60,000 nt of DNA from Antedon mediterranea (taxonomy: Eukaryota; Echinodermata; Crinoidea; Comatulida; Antedonidae). Positions 1 to 23,600 of this stretch are shown one piece after another. How positions within the stretch are numbered: position 1 is the stretch's first letter; every line of letters begins with the position of its first letter. The notes under the pieces are model-generated. The model ran no database searches. It was not told the DNA's origin and saw nothing but the letters and a program-made list of their open reading frames with translations. A program made the position numbers and the translations under genes. Location: NCBI RefSeq assembly GCF_964355755.1, contig NC_092672.1, positions 29,014,501 to 29,074,500 on the forward strand. Direction: 5' to 3'.

Positions 1-11911
<11,911 letters not shown>

Positions 11912-12099
11912 AAAAAAAATGTAGGATATTGCAGAGGTATTCCAGTTGCATACTAGTTTAATGCAGTAGCAGAAAAACTTAATGAACTATTATTTAAAAG
12001 TTAGATTGACCTGTTGATGAACCTTGAACTTGTACATGGTGCTATGTTAGTACTGTACCACCTTTTGTGCTGACACTGACAGTGCATATTATAAACGCC

Positions 12100-12375
12100 T
12101 AAGGTGGATACTGGCCACCCAGGATGGATACTGAAAACTTAGAGTTGATACTAAGCACCCAGGGTGGCTGATAAATACACAGGTTGGCTAATAAACACCC
12201 AGGTTTGGTACTAAACACCTACTGTTAATGCTAAACACTTACCATGGATACTAAACACCCAGGTTTGGTACTAAACACCCACTGTTAATGCTAAACACTT
12301 AGCATGGATACTAAACACCCAGGTTTGGTACTAAATACCTACTGTTAATACTAAACACTTAGCATGGATACTAAA
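12100..12375 (+). repeat. 60-bp tandem repeat in the presumed CHD4 3' UTR
   Basis: Units such as CTAAACACCCAGGTTTGGTA followed by ACTGTTAATGCTAAACACTT and GGATA recur with a 60-base period from about 12187 to 12375. More diverged CTAAACACC-type copies start at 12100. There is no long open frame. The array lies between the CHD4 stop and the candidate poly(A) signal, so it would be transcribed. Confidence 0.8.
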
Positions 12376-12854
12376 CACCCAAGATCAACACTCAATTTGT
12401 AGCAGAGGCAATGTAAATAATAAGCTATTAAATATTGCCATGTTAACGCAGAGACCCATCCCTTCAGATGCTTGTTGTATGAAATGGCTTTTATTTGAAA
12501 AATATACTGTAGTTTATTACATATAACATTCACAAGAAATAATTTTCTTCACTCTCAGAAATATAAGCTTGTATATAACGTCAGCATGCTTTTAAGGTTG
12601 TGTTGTCAAAATATTTTGCCCATAGGCCAATGAAAGATATTGTTTAGCCATGTCTCCGGCTTTTACCAGGCTATAAGGCTAACCAGCCATGCCTTGGCTA
12701 CCATTGGATATTGGCTAGCCAAGTCTCTGGATTTTGCCAGGTTATAAGGCTGTCATACCTTGTTCTTGGTGTGTTTTGCATATATGTAGTAAATTTAAGC
12801 AAGGCTATCAACAGTCTTGGATAATATAAACTTAATAATTATATACTACAATAC

Positions 12855-12860
12855 AATAAA
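12855..12860 (+). terminator. Candidate poly(A) signal of CHD4
   Basis: AATAAA about 945 nt after the CHD4 stop, followed by a T-rich stretch. Another AATAAA at 11907-11912 overlaps the stop codon and is probably too close to be the functional one. Confidence 0.45.
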
Positions 12861-13219
12861 GTTTTAAGGACATAAATTATTTTTTGAGCATTAAAATTAA
12901 TATAATAATGAGCGGATGATTTCATGATTTGATAGTTAATTCTTAAATGTTGCTTTTTTAATCTGTTACTAATTTGTTATGAATTGTAATTTAGTAAATG
13001 CATGTTTGTAAACTTTTTTTGTATTGTTATATTCAAATAATTTTTTTCCATTTGCAGCAAATATGTAATTGGGAAAATCTGGTTGTATTTATTTAATGCT
13101 TAAAATGATAAAAAAGTTAAAGTAAAATAAGAGTAATAACATTGTTGTTTGTTTTTTTTTATTTACTTAAATATACACAAATTGTTTTAAAAATATCTTA
13201 ACTCTGGATATGTATAATA

Positions 13220-16200
13220 TTACTGTGTTAGGTGGCCGTATGGCCAAATATGCTATTGCTATATACGTGCATATATTATTATAGCCCGCCAAAATAACAG
13301 GTCATTATAACCCCCTTTTAAAAAAAAATTTTGACCCTTTTATTTTTTCACGAAACTAGTTACTATGGCCCTATGAGATGATAACACAATATATGGCAAT
13401 ATTTTCGCATAATTATTGAATTTTAAAAAGTGAAAATGTTGGCAATTTTTCGAAAAAAATCCCTGTACTTTAGTACAGGAAAATTTTGTAAAAATGGCAA
13501 AATTTTGACCCTTGTATTTTTAAACAAAACTAGTTGCTATGGCTCTATAAGATGATGATAACACAATATATGCGCATATATGGCAAAATTATCGCATAAT
13601 TATTGAATTTTAAAAATGGTATGTTTTGGCCAAATTTTCCAAAAAATGGCCGATTTTCGACCCTTTTATTTTTTGACATAAATGGTTACTATTGCATAAA
13701 AAACATGCGCAGAGTCGAATAATGGGTTCTGCGGATGTCAATTGTGCTATAGTAACCACTTTTGACATAAATGGTTACTATAGTATAATAAACATGTGCA
13801 AAGGCGAATAATGGGTTCTGCGCATGTCAATTGTCCTATAGTAACCAGTTTTATTGAAAAATAAAAAGGTCGAAAATTAGCCATTTTTTGAAAAAAATTC
13901 CTGTACTATAAGTACTAGTCTGGGTTCCAGACGGAGTTTTGTCTTAATATTAGTTAAAAGATAAATATTTTGGCACAGATGGCGTTTTATACGTATACTA
14001 CTTGATTTTGGATACTCCGTCTGGGGAAACACGCACAAGTCACGTGGTTTGACACCAAGAATTCTTGGTGCATACGATTATCCGGTTGACTAGTTTCAGC
14101 TGCATGCGATTGGCTACTCACTCGTACACCGTGTAAATATTCATATTTCAGAATTTTAAAGACTCAACAACTAAGATGATGCGCATGCGCTATGTTAGGT
14201 TTAGACAATGTGTACTTGGGTACATTTATGAAAGTTCTGAAGGCTAGAAATTATTTTATATGCCTAGTACTAGTAGTCTGGTAAACATTTGATGGGAATG
14301 GGATCTTTGAAACATGAAAACTCGTCTTGATATATGATAGGCTAGCTTCTCCGCAAATCAAACATTGAATGGATCATTTATTACGCGGAGATAATTTTGA
14401 TTTAATTCCCACCGAGACCCTGTCCTGTTCTGTGTGGTGGTGTAGCCCTGTTGTGTGCCGGTGGTATGTAGGCCTACTTCATTGGCGTTTTATTTGGCAG
14501 GTCATACGTGCGAGTTGAGTAGGACCTACGAAAGAGGCCTAGGCCAAGGACTAAACAATTAATAAACAAAACAACTTGGCATTAGTATTTTATATTTCAA
14601 CAGTCTCGATCGTACATTAAGCACTGGTAGGCCTACGTACTCGATCTTTTTCATTTTGAAACAAAATGATCATTGGTTGATTCGAAATCCATATTTACAT
14701 ACCGCCCGCCCCATATAGCCAAATACGGTATGATAACCTACGGCATTCTTATCGTATGTTTGCGGTCTGCAAATCGATTTCTATACGTGTTTCACAAGTC
14801 TGTATTTTCAGACAAAAATCGCGGTCGAAATAAAAACAAATAAATAAAAAAAAAAGATAATACAGACTTGGGGCAAGTCTATATAAGTACAGGAAAATTT
14901 TCGAAAAAATGGCCGATTTTCGACCCTTTTATTTTTTGACATAAATGGTTACTATTGCATAAAAAACATGCGCAGAGTCGAATAATGGGTTCTGCGGATG
15001 TCAATTGTGCTATAGTAACCACTTTTGACATAAATGGTTACTATAGTATAATAAACATGCGCAGAGGCGAATAATGGGTTCTGCGCATGTCAATTGTGCT
15101 ATAGCAACCAGTTTTGTCGAAAAATAAAAATGTCGAAAATTATCCATTTTTTGAAAAATCCCTGTATTATAGTACAGAGAAATTTTCGAAAAAAATGACC
15201 GATTTTCGACCCTTTTATTTTTTGACATAAATGGTTACTATAGCATAAAAAACATGCGCAAAGAAGAATAATGGGTTCTGCGCATGTCAATTGGGCTATA
15301 GTAACCAATTTTGACATAAATGGTTAAATAGTATAATAAACATGCGGAGAGGTTCTGAGCATGTCAATTGTGCTATAGTAACCAGTTTTATCGAAAAATA
15401 AAAAGGTCGAAAATTAGAAATTTTTTTTAAAAATCCCTGTACTATAGTACAGGGAAATTTTCGAAAAAATGACCGATTTTCGACCCTTTTATTTTTTGAC
15501 ATAAATGGTTACTATAGCATAAAAAACATGCGCAGAGGCGAATAATGTGTTCTGAGCATGTCAATTGTGCTATAGTAACCACTTTTGACATAAATGGTTA
15601 CTATAGTATAATAAACATGCGCAGAGGTGAATAATAGGTTCTGAGCATGTCAATTGTGCTATAGTAACCAGTTTTATTGAAAAATAAAAAGGTCGAAAAT
15701 TTGCCATTTTTTTTTAAATCTCTGTACAGGGAAAATTTCGAAAAAATGGCCGATTTTCGACCCTTTTATTTTTTTGACATAAATGTTTACTATTGCATAA
15801 AAACATGCGCAGAGTCGAATAATGCGTTCTGCGCATGTCAATTGTGCTATAGTAACCACTTTTGACATAAATGGTTACTATTGCATAATAAACATGTGCT
15901 ATAAGTAACCAGTTTTATCGAAAAATAAAAAGGTCGAAAATTAGCCATTTTTTGGAAAAAAATTCCTGTACTATAAGTACAGGGAAATTTTCGAAAAATT
16001 TTTACTTTAGTTTTAAGTATTAATTTAAGAGGGAGAATATTCAATAATAATATCATTACGGTGTTCACATAGTCTCTCCGGGGTATTTAATTCTAAATAT
16101 TCCAGAAATAAAATGAATACTCTAATAATAACTAAACAAGTTTAAGTGAGTATTTAATAAAATAATTATTGACAATTATTCGTAGGGCAGTACCAAATTA

Positions 16201-16780
16201 TTTTATGTTTAAAACAACAAAATTACACAGCTTGCTGTGCAATTAACACCATTGTTGTGCACTTGAATGGGCTTCCTATGACATAATAGGTGTTAATATG
16301 TCAATTGAGTGAGTCTTTCATGGCATTTGTAGTTGAGTTAGTCTTTGGTGACAATAGTGCCACACACTTGTAATTGAGTGGTATTTTGATTTTTAAATTT
16401 CATATTTCTAGTTAAAATTTTTTATTTTTTGACAAAACTAGCTACCATGGCCATATAAGATGATGATAACACAATATACATGGCAATATTATCGCATAAT
16501 TACTGATTTTTAAAAAGTTGATATTTTGGTGATTTTTCAAAAATTTCAAAAATTTCTAAGTTTTTATTTTTTGACAAAACTAGCTACTATGGCCATATAA
16601 GAGGATGATAAGACAATATATGGGCATATATGGCAATATTATCGCATAATTATTGAATTTTAAAAAGTTGATATTTTAGCCATTTTTCGAAAAAAATCCC
16701 TGTAATAGTACAGGAAAATTTACGAAAAATGGCCAAATTTTCGAGAAAAATAATCCCTGTACATAGTACAAGGAATTGTT
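13220..16780. repeat. Hairpin-rich satellite array
   Basis: A module of about 95 bases is repeated roughly ten times between 13640 and 15985, usually as dimers within units of about 285 bases. Each module pairs with itself at two levels: GGTTACTATAG with CTATAGTAACC on the outside, and CATGCGCAGA with TCTGCGCATG inside. Dimers are bounded by CGACCTTTTTATTTTT-like arms in inverse orientation. More diverged copies (GACAAAACTAGCTACTATGG type) extend to 13220 and 16780. Apparent ORFs here are repeat by-products. Confidence 0.85.
13916..14881. mobile_element. 966-bp transposable element, copy 1, with perfect 9-bp target duplication
   Basis: Starts TAGTCTGGGTTCCAGACGG and ends GGGGCAAGTCTA. The flanking 9-mer TATAAGTAC occurs at 13907-13915 and again at 14882-14890. 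Each end has its own small hairpin (GTCTGG-GTT-CCAGAC on the left; AGACTT-GGGGC-AAGTCT on the right). It interrupts the satellite array. A near-identical copy lies at 51245-52199. No coding frame was seen, so it is non-autonomous. The 9-bp duplication fits MULE or Merlin-like elements, but the family is undetermined. Confidence 0.9.
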
Positions 16781-17175
16781 TTCGTTGGAAACCATTTATC
16801 ATTCGTCACAAATGGTGATATTTTAGCAATTTCAGTCAGTAAATTCTGTAGTGCTTCTGAAATGTTTTTTAAATTTGGTATTTCTAGTTTTGGTGAATTT
16901 ATGCGCAAGTCCATTAGTATTTTGTTACATATTAATCTATCTAATAATATGAATGTGAAAACTGTGTGTGATAAACTGCTTGTTAATTCCATTTGATACC
17001 ACTCCATGTTATTTATATATGCATTGAATTTGCGAAATACAAAAGTTTATATAACAAATTTTGGCACACATGATATGTTGTAGGCCTACCAATAGTTGTA
17101 GCAATAATGCTGATAGGACTACTAAAAGCATAAAAAGAAACAGTCAAAATTAATGTATTTGATTTATTAAAATTA
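16781..17175. other. No gene recognised
   Basis: Unique-looking AT-rich spacer between the satellite and the 3' repeats of LSG1. A 95-codon - strand frame at 16720-17007 resembles nothing I know and starts inside satellite sequence. Confidence 0.5.
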
Positions 17176-17600
17176 TACTATTGTTTCCATTTAAGAATCT
17201 ATGTTCCAAAGATAAATATTCACAGTAAGGAAAGAAAGGAGGGCAGAGTTTAAAGGTTAAAGGTTAGTGTAAAATCATCTATTAAATATCCATGATTTAA
17301 ATTTAATTAACAAACGAAACTCTTAAAATTATACTTTTTTTCTATTCAAAGAACATATGTTCCAAAGATAAAATATTCCCTGTTTATTGATAGGCGGAGC
17401 AGAGTTTAAAGGTTATAAGGTTTAGTGTAAAATCATCTAACCAATATTCATGATTTAAATTCAATTACAAAACGAAACTCTTAAATATTTTTTTTCTATT
17501 CAAGAATGTTCTAATGATAAAATATTATTTATTTATTACACTGTTTATTGATAGGGTGGGGGAAGGGGTGTCAGAGTTCAAAGGTTAAAGGTTACTGTAA
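17176..17600. repeat. Three tandem copies of a ~150-bp repeat covering the LSG1 poly(A) region
   Basis: Copies beginning near 17176, 17331 and 17490 share CAGAGTTTAAAGGTTA, GTGTAAAATCATCTA, ATGATTTAAATT and CGAAACTCTTAAA. Copies 2 and 3 also share TGTTTATTGATAGG, which on the - strand supplies AATAAA. Confidence 0.75.
17544..17549 (-). terminator. Candidate poly(A) signal of LSG1
   Basis: TTTATT on the + strand reads AATAAA on the - strand, about 62 nt after the LSG1 stop at 17611-17613. Another TTTATT sits just downstream in the transcript sense, and a duplicated copy lies near 17376. Confidence 0.6.
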
Positions 17601-17610
17601 ACAGTTTATA

Positions 17611-20600
17611 TTATTTTGTATCCAAGTACCCATAGGTTTTTCGTAGCTTAGTTTTCTTATTTCTGTTGCCATGTTTTTTCCACGGTTTTTGCATTAATCT
17701 TTCTTCAGCTGTCATGTTTGCGTTACTTGCATGCGTTGTGTAGTTAGACACTCTGGTGAAGTCTTTGACGCCATGTATTCCCTTGGAATGCCCGGCTAGT
17801 GATTGTTGTTGGAAGAATGCCTTATCAACAGTGTTCTCTGGTTGATGTTTATGCTGTAAATAAAAAAGTCTGACCAATTAACTTAGTGCTAAGTTATTAA
17901 CGTTTGGGTCATTGAAATTTTGAATTGAAATTTATATTTATACTGGGTAATCTCTTCAGTCAAAGACTGGTCTCCCAGAGGGCCCAGTTGGTGATCAGTG
18001 GCTGTGATGTACTAATACACCAGGGTAACCCCCTACTCGTCTCGAAAGATGTACTAGGTTCTTTAAAGTGCCCACGAGCTAGATGTGTACACTGGACCTA
18101 CGGTTTATAGTCCTTATCCGAGAAGACTCGTTCTACCACCAGAACCATAGAGTGAGTGAGCCTCGAACCCCTGCCGATGTTATGGCTACGTAATTACGGT
18201 TCCACTGTCTTAACCGCTCGGCCACTCACTCACTCAAGTGGGTGCAGTACCCACTGGGCTGGAATTTAACGATAGACATACTGATAGAGGCACCAACACC
18301 AGGCTCATGACCTGGATGTCATGGGTTCAAAGCACCTGGTGTATTGAGAACATATTACTGACCAATTGAGTTAAGTATTAAAACTACTATTGAGATAAAA
18401 TAATTAAGTTTTGGGTTAATTTTAGGGTCACAGATAACTAAGAGCCTAAGAGGTCAAGGGTTAACATTCATAATTTCAGTATTTCAAGGTGCACTTGTTA
18501 TTAACTTATAGTCTGTAAAAAATATAATGTTTGTAATCAATCAAAGTTTTGCCTGCTGACAGACTTCTGACTGACTGAGTTCAAATGTGCCAAGCTAGGT
18601 CAGGTCAATTGATGTGTCATCATCATCATCTGCACTTAGAAATCATCAGAACTGTGTCGAGGTACGGAGCAAGGAAACACGTCCCAATACAGTATTTCCG
18701 AATGCGTGCAATAAATGAACATGAAGTAGTTTGGTTTTCTGTAGTCTCAAATCGAAACCTCCATAATGTGAAAGGGGTACAAGCTAGGTATGTAGCCTAT
18801 TAAAGGGGTTAGGTAGAGTTAGGTCCCTACCTTGATACCATCTTCAGAGACGACAATGACTTGTTTGTTCTTTGAAGACTTCTCTTCAGTTACCACTGGT
18901 TCTTGTGATGATTGGAAGTCTTCTGGCAGGATCCCAGGGGGTGGATGGCAGTACAAGAGACGCCCCTACATAAAATATAATAAAATTATTTAAATAAATA
19001 AATAACATAAATTTTCTTAAAATGTATTGATATTATTATGAAGACAAACATTACAATACTGTGGGTATCAGTGGCTGGATCTCAATGGAGATACAAATGA
19101 AGTAAGCACTGAACAAATGAAAATGCTGTGGGTATCAGTGGCTGGATCTCAATGGAGATACAAATGAAGTAAGCACTGAACAAATGAAAATGCTGTGGGT
19201 ATCAGTGGCTGGATCTCAATGGAGATACAAATAAAATAATAAGCAAAATATCAAAATAAAGTAAAACAGCAAGAAAAAATTGCAGAGCTTTTGAGCAACA
19301 CTTCCTCAGTGCATTAATGTATTATTTAACAGCTAACCCTATTCAGGGGAATCCCCTATTAGGAGACACTTTCCACTTTATTGGGTCTCAAAAATGTTGC
19401 CTTATACTTACATTTACAAAGTCTTTCAAAATCAGCCTAGATGCTCTATGTGCATCCGGCATTCCTTTTGTGTTCATGTAACCACGGATATCTAAAATCA
19501 ATCAAATGTCACAATAAATTCCAAATTGATTTTAATCTAGTCAAAAAAGTGACATGGGTATTAACAATAACATAATATTTTTAAGTTTGTTTAGATGGAT
19601 TTAAGCAAGTTGATACTCTTCGCCAAGCAAGACTATTGACACATGTAGTGCGCACCGCCGACAACAACTATTCTACGTAACCGCATACCTTCTGGGGCTA
19701 GCATTGAATGATGATTCAAGAAAAATAATTGAATAAAATTTTAGTAGTAGTAGTAGTAGATTGACTGCTCTGTTTTAACTTGCAAATTTGTACTGTGTGC
19801 GTTAATTGTTGTTAATGCAATCACAAACTTTGACAAAAATATACTTTAGATGTCATAAACAAATAATGATTTGTATAAATTGTTATATTTGTGCAAGATT
19901 AAACAAATATTTTCATTCAGTGAAAGATAACATGTTCTATTTTCACCTCATGAAAATATTTGTACCATTGCACTATTGCAATATTTATTTGTATTCTTTT
20001 CTTATAAACTTTCAGTTTATAAAGACTGATATTTTTCATAATTCATTTGGAATTGAAACATTCAATTTTTTGGACAGGAATAAGGGAATTTTTTAATAAA
20101 GGATAGGATTGATTTAGTGTAAACTATTGGCCTTTAGGATATTGTTTATTGCTTCCTCTATTCAGTTTCGTTTGTTTGGTTGGTATTGAGAAACTCCACT
20201 GTACATCCTAAACAAACCTAAACTTTCTTATTCAATTAAAACACAAGAAATGTAAACAACAGTACACAGTCTCTGGCTGTCATAGTCAAATGTCCACTTT
20301 TCTGTTCGTTCGGTCAGCAACAAGGAATCTACCTATGTCAATATTACGGTAATTCACAATATTTCTTTTATACATCAGAGGTTAAAAATACCGCATCTCA
20401 ACCGGACCATGTAGGAGTTTATTGTGACGGGATAACAGACATCATTGAAGGAGAAGAAGTAGACATTTCATGCGAAATAATCCAGAAATATGACAACCAG
20501 GACCTTAAATACGAATTCACAATTGGATGGATTCAAGGAACACACAACATTACGCAGTTTTATCACGCAGATTATGATATAACAATTAATCAGACTTTAA

Positions 20601-23600
20601 AAGGTTTCTTTTCTGGAAATGGGATATTTTTCTTCTGTATTTCAATAGAGAACAGTATTAGTTTCTATAGAGTGACAATGACGGTTCACCCGCAATTAAT
20701 GGCAGAGGTTAAAAGGTTATATGAAACACCTGAAGTTGATGTGAACCAGAATTGCTTTAAGTGTTATGCAGATGGTGGATCTTGTAACAAGAAAATGTAT
20801 AATTGGAGTTTAAGTGGAGCGGAATCTCGGGATCAGTTTTACAATGAAAGTGAAAAATGCTTTGGTAATTTACCAGCCGGTAACTACACTGTTAAGTGTC
20901 TGGTGAGTACAATCGTACAGGAAAGATCTGATGAGATGGAATTCACAATCAAAGATGGCATGAACAGAGACAGAACGACTAAATCTCAAGATATTATTAA
21001 TGTCACAGTAATACCAACAATATCTCAAGATATTAATTACGCCATGCCAACAGAAACCATGGCAACTAATACAATAACAATAATACTTTTAACCAGTAAT
21101 ATTACAATGATGATTGGACTTGTGTGCGTGGTGTGTTTTTACAAACTTAAGAAACATGGCAGCACATCACATGTTATATACTATCAAAGAAACCCGGACT
21201 CATCTGGTAGTGAATGTTCCGATGATCTACAGAACATGGATGAACCAATTTATTATGAGATTAATGATAGTACAGTAGAACTTTCTGAAAATGCATTTTA
21301 AAAGGTTTAATTCCTTTATGCTATTGTTCTACTGAATACATTCTTTTTTCAGTAGTTAGGTAGTTAACCTAATGTAATAACATGTCTGGTGACTCCCTAG
21401 AAGGTGAAAAATATGGTGGATATGCGGTGGATAATTTTTGCTATAGAATGAAAATAAAACTCTGAAGTTGAATAAAAATACTAGAAACGTAAAATTCAAG
21501 TTAAATTACCTATATTTAGTCATCTAATAACATTTTTACTAAACTGTTTATTTTTCATAGTTTTTTTTTAAATGCCTTTCTACTTATAAAAGAATAGAGA
21601 TTTTACTGTGTAATTTGAACTATCCCCCCACTGGTAAGAAAGTGCTTATTTTCTACAAGCTCGTTTAACACAAATAAAATACCAACAATTATGAAACAAA
21701 GGGGATTCTATAGATCGATAATTATTGGAATGGAATATGATCAATAGAAATTGTTTGCCCGAATAAAGAATTATTTTTCAGGGGGACAATACATCTTTAA
21801 GAGGCAGCCACTGGAATGACATGTACAATAACCGCTAAACCTGCTAAATAATTGGATGGGTCATGTCGAACAAAAACTCATCAAAAAGAATTCAGAAATC
21901 TATAATGCTGTCCAAGTTATAGGAATAGGTGTGCAGTATATATGTATCAAATGAATACATAATTTATTTCAAAAATGTATATGCTGTCTATATGTTATGA
22001 TAATACATTATTAGAGAAAAATCTTTATCAAAATATGAGAGAATAAAAAAATAAATAAGAAATTTTAAAAGTCTTAATAAGAATAGGTGATGCAGTATCA
22101 AATAAATAATTAAATACATCATTTATTCAATTAATTATCCAGTTACTTACATGCGTAAGCATTGACCAATTCCATGGCTGTTGGAGGACGATTTGGATCT
22201 TCTCCCTCCTTTGGTTTTATTATAGTAATTCCATACGTTGCCTCCAACACTTGTCGGGAAATAACCTGTGTTAAGTGAGACATAGTCAAGGTAGAAAACA
22301 CTTAATTTATAATTCTAATTAACAACACATGATTATAACTTTCTAAAAATAATGTAATAGAAATTTCTTATTACAGAGGCAAACAAAATAAGCACAATAT
22401 TTTAACACTTTATTCAAAAATGTATCCAAGAACAGATACAACCATAGATACATAAAATCAGCACAGGTAATATAAAAATGCGTTTGAATGCCCAAAGCCT
22501 CTAATCACTCCATATTATTGTCCCAGTCATTTTAAATCAAACATGTATGGAAACATAGTCCCATAATACAGGTAATAATCAGCGTAGTTTGTGCTTTGAC
22601 CGTGATCAAGTATCCATTTGTACACCTGGGTAAAAAGAGGCAAACTTAAGTAAAGTGTCTTGTCTAAGGACACGAGCGTAAGACTTTTAAAAACTATTGA
22701 TCTTGCAATGTCCAACACACATTATGCCACATGCTCTCACTTAATCAACATGCTTATTTGCAATATTGGAAGAGTAATGTGTTAATCTCAGTGTACAGGT
22801 CCATTTCAACCCCTTTTGTCTGTTCATGGCAAGAGCAGAACTATGGCTGCCTTCAAGGGTCTGTGGAGGAACCAACCCGAAATACCTCAATTGAGGATGA
22901 ATGATATTAACAAAAATTAATTTTCGATTAATTTAATCTAAATACTAAAGGATATAAGAGTGATAGCTGGTTTGAAATCTCTCATTTGGTCGATTGGTAA
23001 CACTCCGTTGGTGATCATCTCGGCTTTTGTTGAGACAAAGGACGGCATAACAAGTCCAGGACAGTCACAAAGCATCAGGTTTGAATCTAGATATAATGTC
23101 TGTATTAAGAAATAAAAACATAGACATTCTAAAATTGAAAACATACTGTTTGTAATACCTTCAGTGAAAAATATCATTTACATTTATTGTCATTACATAT
23201 AAATATATATAATACATCAAATCAGATGGTCAAATCATGGGATTATACTCAGATGGTCAAAAGAAATTCTGCCTGGCCATCAGGCAATGAAGAATCTATT
23301 GTAAAGAAGTCCAGCTTCTTATATAATAATGTCGAGTTTAATGTTTTATTAATACAGTCCAAGTCTAATTGATCACAAGACAAAGAAACATTACTTTAAT
23401 TGTTAATTGTCTAGAAGTTTTAAATTTGTTTTCCAATTCCTTTTTATGTCTACGTTTACAGTATTCATTTTTTTCTTTTTCTTTCCCTATTTTTTTAAAT
23501 ATTTTGTATATAGACATTTTATATTGTCAAACATCAGCTGTAATTGAGAACATTGTAGCTGTTGGAATGTTTTCGTGCCAATAAAAAATAGCAAACATAC

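Noticed and set aside
15010-16068. Series of similar 62-73 codon frames on the - strand (MSKNKRVENRSFF type)
   Set aside because: They recur once per satellite unit, in step with the repeat, with no domain, no conserved start context and frame breaks between units; by-products of the hairpin satellite.
19806-20096. 96-codon + strand frame before the nested Ig gene
   Set aside because: Composition is AT-rich and hydrophobic throughout, with no signal-peptide pattern, and it could not be joined to the Ig exon by sensible splice sites.
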